11,730 nt of DNA. Origin: Dehalococcoidales bacterium. Its GTDB lineage: Bacteria > Chloroflexota > Dehalococcoidia > E44-bin15. The first letter of the stretch is position 1, and each line of letters starts with the position of its first letter. Under the pieces are notes generated by a model. The model did no database searches, had not been told where the DNA came from, and worked only from the letters and a program-made list of their open reading frames with translations. Shown here piece by piece: positions 1 through 4,930 of this stretch. The translations under genes were made by a program, and so were the position numbers. The DNA is taken from positions 1 through 11,730 of the forward strand of contig JAAXQM010000206.1 in the NCBI GenBank assembly GCA_012974295.1. The letters run 5' to 3'.

Positions 1-60
1 ACAATGGTTTATTCACCTCACCCCCGGCAGGAAGTATCCTGCACCTCTTTTTCTGCGGTC
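1..60 (+). repeat. Copy A of the ~118-bp hairpin repeat (right end only)
   Basis: Bases 21-60 match the right-hand end of the elements at 3265-3382, 4768-4885 and 7391-7507: the CCCCCGGCAGG segment, the GCAGGA-AGTA-TCCTGC hairpin (26-41 region), the CACCTCTTTTTC stretch and a terminal GCGGTC. The part before base 20 aligns poorly and seems internally deleted or cut by the window edge, so the left end cannot be placed. Same orientation as the copy after pheT. It lies upstream of the tRNA-Val promoter. Confidence 0.7.
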
Positions 61-99
61 TCTTAATATGAAGCAGAAAGGATTTCACGATAGCTGAAC

Positions 100-128
100 T
101 TGACTTCACGTAGCAGTTTTGCTAAAAT
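100..128 (+). promoter_or_regulatory. Sigma-70-type promoter for tRNA-Val and probably thrS
   Basis: TTGACT at 100-105 and TAAAAT at 123-128 are separated by 17 bases. Initiation would fall near 135, about 35 bases before the tRNA. No terminator is visible between the tRNA and thrS, so thrS and the downstream infC group may be read from here. Based on consensus match only. Confidence 0.6.
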
Positions 129-168
129 TCACTAGTGTACTCTTCACATTTCAACAACAATATGAGAA

Positions 169-245
169 GGGCGGTTAGCTCAGTTGGAAAGAGTACTGCG
201 TTGACATCGCAGGGGTCACTGGTTCAAATCCAGTACCGCCCACCA
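169..245 (+). tRNA. tRNA-Val (anticodon GAC)
   Basis: A full cloverleaf can be drawn. The acceptor stem is GGGCGGT (169-175) with ACCGCCC (235-241). The D stem is GCTC/GAGT. The anticodon stem is CTGCG (196-200) with CGCAG (208-212) around the loop TTGACAT, which places anticodon GAC at 203-205. The variable loop is GGGTC and the T stem is ACTGG/CCAGT with loop TTCAAAT. Discriminator A242 is followed by an encoded CCA (243-245). The anticodon reads GUC and GUU valine codons. It precedes thrS by 74 bases without an evident terminator, so it may be processed from a longer transcript. Confidence 0.95.
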
Positions 246-292
246 TGCTTTTGATAAACTTTCGCCGGTAACACCTCTCGTCCATATAAGGA

Positions 293-299
293 AGGGAGG
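293..299 (+). promoter_or_regulatory. Strong Shine-Dalgarno far upstream of the thrS ATG
   Basis: AGGGAGG at 293-299 is a near-perfect anti-16S match but lies 20 bases before the first ATG (320), too far for normal spacing. In frame, an ATT at 305 has a 5-base spacing and another is at 302. The frame is closed by TAA at 287-289, so no upstream ATG, GTG or TTG exists. Either the ATG is used with poor spacing or thrS starts at a rare ATT. Confidence 0.5.
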
Positions 300-319
300 T
301 TATTATTTTAAGTCAGAAC

Positions 320-2065
320 ATGAATAAAATGGTTGACCAGGAACAGAAAATCGAAAAGGTTGAACGAATAAGGCACTCGGCGTCCCATGTGATGGCCGAG
401 GTGGTGCAATCGCTATTTCCCGATGCTAAGTTCGGCATAGGGCCGGTTATCGATAATGGCTTCTACTACGATTTTGACCTCCCCCGCTCCCTCACCCCGG
501 ATGACATCCCGATTATAGAGTCTAAAATGGCCGAGATCATCGCCCAGAACCTCCCTTTCACCAGTGAAGAGGTATCCAGGGAGGAAGCGAAGGGCACCTT
601 TGCAGCACAGCCGTATAAGCTTGAACTTATCGATGAAATCCCAGAGGAGCAGATGGGTATCTACCGCCAGGGCTCCTTTATTGACCTTTGCCGTGGGCCC
701 CATGTGAGCTCGACCGGAGAGATAAAAGCCTTCAAGCTACTCAGCATCGCCGGGGCATACTGGCGCGGTGACGAGAAGCGCCCAATGCTGCAGCGAATCT
801 ACGGCGCCGCTTTCGAGACACAAGGGGAGCTGGAACATTACATGGAAGTGATCGCCGAGGCGGCAAAGCGCGACCATCGTAAGCTGGGTCAGGAGCTTGA
901 CCTCTTCAGCTTTCACGAGGAGGCAGGGCCGGGGCTGGTCCACTGGCACCCCAAGGGTGCTACGGTGCGTCGTGTCATAGAGGATTTCTGGGTCGCGGAG
1001 CACATCAAGCGAGGATACGAGATCGTTAACAGCCCACATATCGCCAAAATCGACCTGTGGAAGACGAGCGGTCACTGGGAGCTATACCGTGAGAATCTAT
1101 ACTCACCAATGGATGTTGATGGGCAGGAATACATTATTAAACCGATGAATTGCCCGGCACATATACTGATGTATAAAACGAGGCTCAGAAGCTACCGAGA
1201 GCTTCCCATAAGGTGGGCGGAGCTTGGAACGGTGTATCGATATGAGCGCTCGGGTGTACTTCACGGATTAACCAGGGTGCGAGGCTTCACCCAGGACGAT
1301 GCTCACATTTTCTGCCGCCCCGACCAGCTCGAGGATGAGGTCGTAGACGTCCTGGAGTTCGCCATTTATATGATGCGCACCTTCGGCTTTGAGGAATATA
1401 AGATAATGCTCTCCACCAGGCCTGAGAAGTATGCCGGTACTATAGAGATATGGGAGAAAGCGACCGAGACTCTGGAGCGTGCATTAAAGCGTGTCGATTT
1501 AGCCTATGAAGTAGACCCGGGAGAGGGAGTGTTCTACGGCCCCAAGATCGATATCAGCCTGCGGGATGCCCTGGGGCGGACATGGCAGGGTCCCACCACG
1601 CAGGTCGACTTCAACCTTCCCCAGCGCTTCGATGTCACCTACGTGGACGTTGACAGCGTTGCACAACCTGTGGTCATGGTTCATCGCACCGTCCTGGGCA
1701 GTATGGAACGCTTCTTCGGTTGTCTCATCGAGCACTATGCAGGCTCTTTCCCTGCATGGCTGGCGCCGGTTCAGGCAATGATCATTCCTATAGCAGATCG
1801 CCACATGGACTACGCCCAGGAAGTGGCCGCTGAACTTCGGGCTGATGGGTTGCGCGCGCAGGTGGACATGCGCGCTGAGAGAATGAACCAGAAAATTCGC
1901 CAGGCCCAGCTTCAGAAGATACCCTACATGTTGATAGTAGGGGATAATGAGGCATCGAGTGCCGAGGTCTCGGTAAGGCTTAGAAGCGGTGAGGACCTGG
2001 GAAGGCAAACCATTAATGCTTTTAGGGAGATGGCTGGCTCAGCTATCTCTCAGAAGACAACTTGA
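320..2065 (+). CDS. thrS: Threonyl-tRNA synthetase lacking the TGS domain
   Basis: Class II synthetase that charges tRNA-Thr with threonine in the cytoplasm. At 581 residues it is about 60 shorter than the usual ~640. It begins almost directly with the editing (SAD) domain, whose metal-type motif is present as H19-x3-H23 and C124-x3-H128. The catalytic core follows: the zinc cysteine in MNCPAHIL, motif 2 around the RYERSG and RVRGFTQDDAHIF segments, and motif 3 with VMVHRTVLGSMERF. The C-terminal anticodon-binding domain runs from about residue 480 (APVQAMIIPIAD onward). The N-terminal TGS domain is absent. This is not a start-site error, because an in-frame stop sits at 287-289 and the tRNA gene ends at 245. 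The start at 320 is the first ATG, though the ribosome site suggests 305 may be used. Tail residues AISQKTT look family-atypical but harmless. Confidence 0.95.
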   Translation: MNKMVDQEQKIEKVERIRHSASHVMAEVVQSLFPDAKFGIGPVIDNGFYYDFDLPRSLTPDDIPIIESKMAEIIAQNLPFTSEEVSREEAKGTFAAQPYKLELIDEIPEEQMGIYRQGSFIDLCRGPHVSSTGEIKAFKLLSIAGAYWRGDEKRPMLQRIYGAAFETQGELEHYMEVIAEAAKRDHRKLGQELDLFSFHEEAGPGLVHWHPKGATVRRVIEDFWVAEHIKRGYEIVNSPHIAKIDLWKTSGHWELYRENLYSPMDVDGQEYIIKPMNCPAHILMYKTRLRSYRELPIRWAELGTVYRYERSGVLHGLTRVRGFTQDDAHIFCRPDQLEDEVVDVLEFAIYMMRTFGFEEYKIMLSTRPEKYAGTIEIWEKATETLERALKRVDLAYEVDPGEGVFYGPKIDISLRDALGRTWQGPTTQVDFNLPQRFDVTYVDVDSVAQPVVMVHRTVLGSMERFFGCLIEHYAGSFPAWLAPVQAMIIPIADRHMDYAQEVAAELRADGLRAQVDMRAERMNQKIRQAQLQKIPYMLIVGDNEASSAEVSVRLRSGEDLGRQTINAFREMAGSAISQKTT

Positions 2066-2114
2066 TTTTTATGGCAATACATTGTATATTACGATTCTAT
2101 GCACGGATTGTTAT

Positions 2115-2136
2115 GGGAGGATAAAAAAGCATAATT
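2115..2136 (+). promoter_or_regulatory. infC ribosome site and non-canonical start (ATT 2134 or ATA 2131)
   Basis: GGGAGG at 2115-2120 precedes an open frame that has no ATG, GTG or TTG before residue 15. The conserved IF3 N-terminus (KYRINQQI) is encoded from 2137 on, so initiation must be at ATT 2134 (spacing 13) or ATA 2131 (spacing 10). The frame is closed by TAA at 2122-2124. AUU initiation of infC is the known basis of IF3 autoregulation in E. coli. An ATG at 2113, overlapping the ribosome site, is followed after two codons by that same TAA. Confidence 0.7.
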
Positions 2137-2706
2137 AAGAAATATCGTATTAATCAACAGATCATAGGCAAAGAGGTGCGACTGATCGGTGAAACGGGCG
2201 ACCAGCTAGGCACCATGCCGCTTTTCAAGGCTCGCGAGTTAGCTAAAGAACGAGGCTTCGACATAGTGGAAGTCTCCCCCCAGGGCAACCCCCCGGTATG
2301 CCGCCTTCTGGACTACGGGAAGTTCAAATACGAGCAGACAAAAAAGGAGCGAGACGGAAAGAAGAGACAGAAGTCCGTTTACCTTAGAGAAGTCAGGATG
2401 AGGCCTAAGATCGGCGAACACGATATCCAGTTTAAGACCCGTATCGCTAAAAAGCTTATCGAAGAAGGTAGCAAGGTCAAGATTACCATCCTGTTCAGGG
2501 GTCGCGAGATCACCCATCCTGAGCTGGGGAAGGCGCTACTCGAGCGTGTGGCCAGTTCATTGCAGGAGGAAACCATTGTAGAAAGAACACCTGTACTGGA
2601 TGGGAAACGGATGATTATGGTCCTTGCACCTGCTAAGCAGCAACTAGTTAAACCCGAGAGAAAACCAGCTGAGGAGTCACTTGATGCCGAAGTTAAAAAC
2701 GCATAA
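2134..2706 (+). CDS. infC: Translation initiation factor IF-3
   Basis: IF3 binds the 30S subunit, prevents premature joining of 50S and checks start-codon and initiator-tRNA pairing. From ATT 2134 the product is 190 residues. The N-terminal domain (KYRINQQI, then EVRLIGETGDQLG, then PPVCRLLDYGKFKYEQ) is complete only with this start. A GTG start at 2176 would remove the conserved KYRIN segment. A lysine-rich linker follows, then the C-terminal domain with VRMRPKIGEHD, KVKITILFRGREITH and RMIMVLAP. The last ~20 residues form a charged tail. It lies 68 bases after thrS, and its last 23 bases overlap rpmI, which implies translational coupling. The rare start suggests negative feedback by IF3, as in enterobacteria; the feedback itself is inferred. 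Confidence 0.93.
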   Translation: MKKYRINQQIIGKEVRLIGETGDQLGTMPLFKARELAKERGFDIVEVSPQGNPPVCRLLDYGKFKYEQTKKERDGKKRQKSVYLREVRMRPKIGEHDIQFKTRIAKKLIEEGSKVKITILFRGREITHPELGKALLERVASSLQEETIVERTPVLDGKRMIMVLAPAKQQLVKPERKPAEESLDAEVKNA

Positions 2707-2881
2707 ATCAGCAAGCCGCCGATTTCACATTACCGGCACCGGTAAGATATTACGAATGAAAGGTGGCAAGAGCCACCTCAGGCGTAACAAGTCCCGCCGC
2801 GTTAAGATGCTCTATGATCAGAAGCTGCCCCTCCATCCCTCATTTAGAGCACGCGTAAAGAGGCTTATTCCCTATGATTAA
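2684..2881 (+). CDS. rpmI: Large-subunit ribosomal protein bL35
   Basis: Basic 65-residue protein of the 50S subunit, the family's normal length. It begins MPKLKTHKSASRRF, the hallmark bL35 N-terminus, and contains HLRRNKSRR. ATG 2684 is chosen over an adjacent in-frame TTG at 2681 because it gives the canonical MPK start and lies 7 bases after GAGGAG (2671-2676). It overlaps the end of infC by 23 bases in another frame. Its stop codon runs straight into the rplT ribosome site (AGGAGG from 2881). The infC-rpmI-rplT order is among the most conserved in bacteria. Confidence 0.96.
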   Translation: MPKLKTHKSASRRFHITGTGKILRMKGGKSHLRRNKSRRVKMLYDQKLPLHPSFRARVKRLIPYD

Positions 2882-2892
2882 GGAGGATATAA

Positions 2893-3246
2893 GTGACTAG
2901 GGTAAAAAGCAGCGTCGCTGCCCATCGCCGCCATAAGAAGGTACTGAAGCTCACCAAGGGACAGATGGGGGCAAGGCACTCCCGCTACCGCGTCGCCCAC
3001 GAGGCGATGCTGAAGTCCCTGAGCTATTCCTATGGCCATCGCCGCGATCGACAGGGCAATTTCAGAAGGCTGTGGATCATCCGTATTAATGCCGCTACCC
3101 GTGAGCATGGTCTCTCCTATAGCAGGTTCATCTACGGCCTTGATAAGGCCGGGGTTGATATCGATCGCAAGATGCTTGCCGACATGGCGGTAAGGGATCC
3201 TGCCACCTTCTCCAAGATCGTCGCCATTGCGGTAGAGCAGCAGTAG
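2893..3246 (+). CDS. rplT: Large-subunit ribosomal protein bL20
   Basis: bL20 binds 23S rRNA early in 50S assembly and in several bacteria represses its own operon. The 117-residue product has the usual length and motifs: MTRVKSSVAAHRRHKK at the basic N-terminus, GARHSRYRVAHEA, YSYGHRRDRQGNFRRLWI, and INAATREHGLSYSRFI. The GTG start at 2893 follows AGGAGG (2881-2886) with a 6-base gap. It is the last gene of the thrS-infC-rpmI-rplT run and is followed by two terminator-like hairpins. I did not find an obvious 23S-mimicking L20 operator upstream, though one could be missed by eye. Confidence 0.96.
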   Translation: MTRVKSSVAAHRRHKKVLKLTKGQMGARHSRYRVAHEAMLKSLSYSYGHRRDRQGNFRRLWIIRINAATREHGLSYSRFIYGLDKAGVDIDRKMLADMAVRDPATFSKIVAIAVEQQ

Positions 3247-3264
3247 TGAGATTGACACAAAAGA

Positions 3265-3382
3265 GACTACTGAAATAGTCTCAATCAATCCCTTAATCCC
3301 CCATTCTTGAGGGATTTTTAAATCTGGGGGACACCCCCAGACCCCTGACAGGAAGTATCCTGCACCGGGGTTTTCACCGATC
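3265..3382 (+). repeat. Copy B of the ~118-bp hairpin repeat (MITE-like)
   Basis: Starts GACTACTGAAA and ends TTTTCACCGATC, imperfect inverted termini matching those of the copy at 7391-7507. Inside are four hairpins in series: GAGACTA/TAGTCTC (3263-3282), AATCCC/GGGATT (3295-3316), CTGGGGG-ACA-CCCCCAG (3324-3340) and CAGGA-AGTA-TCCTG (3349-3362). The flanking 9-mers (3256-3264 and 3383-3391) agree at only 5 of 9 positions, so a target duplication is not convincing for this copy. It lies just after rplT in the same direction. Confidence 0.8.
3295..3319 (+). terminator. Intrinsic terminator after rplT, inside repeat copy B
   Basis: AATCCC (3295-3300) pairs with GGGATT (3311-3316). CA/TG pairs lie inside, beyond one C-A mismatch, around a TTCT loop. 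A run of five T follows at 3315-3319. It is the first terminator-like structure after rplT, 48 bases past its stop. Confidence 0.65.
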
Positions 3383-3396
3383 TTCATAAGGATAAT

Positions 3397-3510
3397 GTCC
3401 TATTTCAGCCAGTAAAGCCCCCCAATCCCGGGGGGACTTTTTTATCTCTGACCCGATACATCGGGGAGACCCCCAGACCCCCCCGCAGAGGGAATTTCGT
3501 CTGCACAACC
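3397..3510 (+). repeat. Copy C, a diverged tandem relative of the hairpin repeat
   Basis: Same order of parts as copies B and E: a C-run/G-run hairpin followed by ACTTTTTTAT, then GGGGAGACCCCCAGACCCCC (a tract near-identical to the middle of the other copies), then a terminal hairpin with stem GCAGA/TCTGC (3485-3504) where others have GCAGGA/TCCTGC. The arms differ in bases but still pair. The left boundary near GTCCTATTTCAGCC is uncertain. It lies directly after copy B in the same orientation. Confidence 0.6.
3414..3443 (+). terminator. Strong intrinsic terminator, inside repeat copy C
   Basis: AAAG (3414-3417) and CCCCCC (3418-3423) pair with GGGGGG (3430-3435) and CTTT (3437-3440), with one bulged A and the loop AATCCC. 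TTTTTT occupies 3438-3443. This would back up the terminator at 3295-3319 and insulate pheS from the rplT transcript. Confidence 0.8.
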
Positions 3511-3514
3511 CTAG

Positions 3515-3538
3515 ATTCCCGCCTGCGCGGGAATGACA
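3515..3538. repeat. Palindromic repeat unit with AATGACA tail (first)
   Basis: ATTCCCGC-CTGC-GCGGGAAT (3515-3534) is a perfect 8-bp stem with a 4-base loop, followed by GACA. The pattern ATTCCC-N8-GGGAAT is the same as the neisserial dRS3 unit, and similar units occur in many unrelated genomes. Only one copy is in the window, so its dispersal is inferred from general knowledge. Confidence 0.55.
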
Positions 3539-3572
3539 GGAAAGAGGCGTAAGGACAGGGAGATGCGTTGAG

Positions 3573-3598
3573 ATTGCCGCGCTGCGCTCGCAATGACA
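3573..3598. repeat. Palindromic repeat unit with AATGACA tail (second)
   Basis: ATTGC (3573-3577) and GCAAT (3590-3594) flank a GC-rich core, CGCGCTGCGCTC. The unit is followed by GACA, so it shares the tail AATGACA (3592-3598) with the unit at 3515-3538 although the stems differ. Between the two units (3539-3572) I see nothing recognisable. Confidence 0.5.
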
Positions 3599-3640
3599 AA
3601 GTGGAACAAGGCGGGTGACTTCTCCCTATATATCCTCTCC

Positions 3641-3670
3641 TTGACCCTTTTGCCAATCCTAACCTATAAT
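3641..3670 (+). promoter_or_regulatory. pheS promoter placing the start site at the ATG
   Basis: TTGACC (3641-3646) and a perfect TATAAT (3665-3670) are 18 bases apart. The pheS ATG is at 3679, 8 bases after the -10 box, so transcription would start within a few bases of the start codon. No Shine-Dalgarno precedes it. This suggests a leaderless or nearly leaderless mRNA. Confidence 0.75.
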
Positions 3671-3678
3671 AGCATGCG

Positions 3679-4719
3679 ATGATCGAGAAACTGGCTGATA
3701 TAAAATCCAAAGCCCTCGATGAGCTTAGCAGCCTTGCTGATTTCAATGAGCTCGAGGTCTGGCGCGTCCGTTACCTTGGCAAAAAGAGCGAGCTTACCCA
3801 GATCCTCAGGGGAGTAGCATCGCTATCCCAGGAGCAGAGGAAAACGGTGGGTGCCTCCGCCAACGAACTCAGGTCCAACTTAGAAGTTCTTTATAGCGAA
3901 AATAAAGATGCCTTAAAAGAGCAAGCGTTTCAAGACGTGGAGACCACCGCAAAGGGCTATAAAGACATAAGCCTGCCCGGCCGCCCTATCCCTCTGGGCC
4001 GTCTTCATCCCATAACTCAGACGGTAAACGAAATCTGCGGCATTTTCGTCGCGCTCGGCTTTCAGGTTGTGGAGGGACCGGAGGTGGAATGGGATTACTA
4101 TAACTTCGAGGCGCTGAATATCCCCCCGGATCACCCCGCCCGCGATATGTGGGACACCCTGTGGATCGATACCGAGAGCGGCCAGCGTCCCATGCTGCTA
4201 CGTACCCACACATCCCCCATGCAGATAAGGGTTATGGAGCAAACACAGCCCCCGGTTAGGGTGGTAGTGCCCGGAAAGGTCTACCGCTATGAGGCAACAG
4301 ATGCCACACATGAATCCATGTTTTATCAACTCGAGGGGCTCGCTGTCGACGAGTATATAACCTTTGCCGACCTTAAAGGTACCCTTTACGAATTTGCCAA
4401 GCGTCTCTTCGGCAAGGAGCGCCGCGTGCGATTTCGCTGTGATTATTTCCCCTTTGTCGAGCCCGGTGTTGAGATGGCTATAGATTGTTTCATCTGCGGC
4501 GGCAAGGGCTGCCGGCTGTGCTCGGGCACCGGCTGGATTGAGATACTCGGTGCCGGTATGGTGCACCCGGACGTCCTCAGGCGTGTCAATTACGACCCGG
4601 AGGTATATACGGGTTTTGCCTTTGGCCTCGGGCTGGAGCGCATTCATATGCTCAGGTATGGCATTGAGGACATTCGCCTTTTTTACTCAAACGACCTGCG
4701 GTTCTTAAGACAATTCTAG
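3679..4719 (+). CDS. pheS: Phenylalanyl-tRNA synthetase alpha subunit
   Basis: Catalytic subunit of the (alpha-beta)2 class II enzyme that charges tRNA-Phe. At 346 residues it has the normal length. The N-terminal ~85 residues are the helical coiled-coil arm that contacts tRNA. HPITQT begins at residue 110. Motif 2 spans YRYEATDATHESMFYQLEGL (about 203-221) and motif 3 is GLGLERIHMLRYGI (316-329). Four cysteines, C270-x2-C273-x4-C278-x2-C281, form a zinc-ribbon-like insert known from many PheS proteins. The ATG at 3679 is the only plausible start. The ATG at 3674 is out of frame and closes after two codons. The gene has its own promoter, and pheT follows after 211 bases. Confidence 0.96.
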   Translation: MIEKLADIKSKALDELSSLADFNELEVWRVRYLGKKSELTQILRGVASLSQEQRKTVGASANELRSNLEVLYSENKDALKEQAFQDVETTAKGYKDISLPGRPIPLGRLHPITQTVNEICGIFVALGFQVVEGPEVEWDYYNFEALNIPPDHPARDMWDTLWIDTESGQRPMLLRTHTSPMQIRVMEQTQPPVRVVVPGKVYRYEATDATHESMFYQLEGLAVDEYITFADLKGTLYEFAKRLFGKERRVRFRCDYFPFVEPGVEMAIDCFICGGKGCRLCSGTGWIEILGAGMVHPDVLRRVNYDPEVYTGFAFGLGLERIHMLRYGIEDIRLFYSNDLRFLRQF

Positions 4720-4767
4720 TTTCTTTCTCTATGCAATCGAGCATTTCAAATAGGGTATACATTTAGA

Positions 4768-4885
4768 GAATGCAGTAAAAGAGCTGCAGGATACTTCCTG
4801 CCGGGGGTCTGGGGGTGTCCCCCAGATTTAAAAGTCCCCCAAGACTGGGGGATATAGGGGGTTCATCGAGACTATTTCAGCATTA
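4768..4885 (-). repeat. Copy D of the ~118-bp hairpin repeat, reversed, between pheS and pheT
   Basis: Read on the - strand it matches copies B and E along its length. Hairpins: GCAGGA-TACT-TCCTGC (4786-4801), CTGGGGG-TGT-CCCCCAG (4809-4825) and TCCCCCA-AGAC-TGGGGGA (4835-4852), then GACTATTTCAGCA at the other end. The flanks ACATTTAGA (4759-4767) and TAATTTACA (4886-4894) agree at 6 of 9 positions with ATTTA in register, a possible decayed target duplication. The T-run of the terminator hairpin lies on the - strand, so it should not stop pheS-to-pheT transcription. Confidence 0.8.
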
Positions 4886-4889
4886 TAAT
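4862..4889 (+). promoter_or_regulatory. Possible pheT promoter at the edge of repeat copy D
   Basis: A perfect TATAAT at 4884-4889 lies 16 bases after a poor -35 candidate, TTCATC (4862-4867, 3 of 6 matches). The -10 box straddles the repeat boundary. Start would be near 4896, 35 bases before the pheT ATG. It could supplement read-through from pheS. Weak evidence. Confidence 0.3.
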
Positions 4890-4930
4890 TTACATCCAGG
4901 GTACTGAGACCGGGATAAAAGAGCAAAAAT

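Noticed and set aside
273..300. Hairpin ACCTC/GAGGT that could hide the thrS ribosome site
   Set aside because: Only 5 base pairs with an 18-base loop and no alternative partner or T-box motifs; too weak to call a riboswitch or attenuator.
413..1075. Long - strand frames opposite thrS
   Set aside because: No recognisable domains or ribosome sites; they are antisense shadows of a strongly conserved coding region. The same holds for the - strand frames under infC, pheS and pheT.
2878..3387. 169-residue - strand frame covering rplT and repeat copy B
   Set aside because: Antisense to rplT and reading through hairpin repeats; no family resemblance.
3265..3510. Tandem repeats as a possible CRISPR array
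   Set aside because: Units are over 100 bp, imperfect and lack uniform spacers; no cas genes are nearby.
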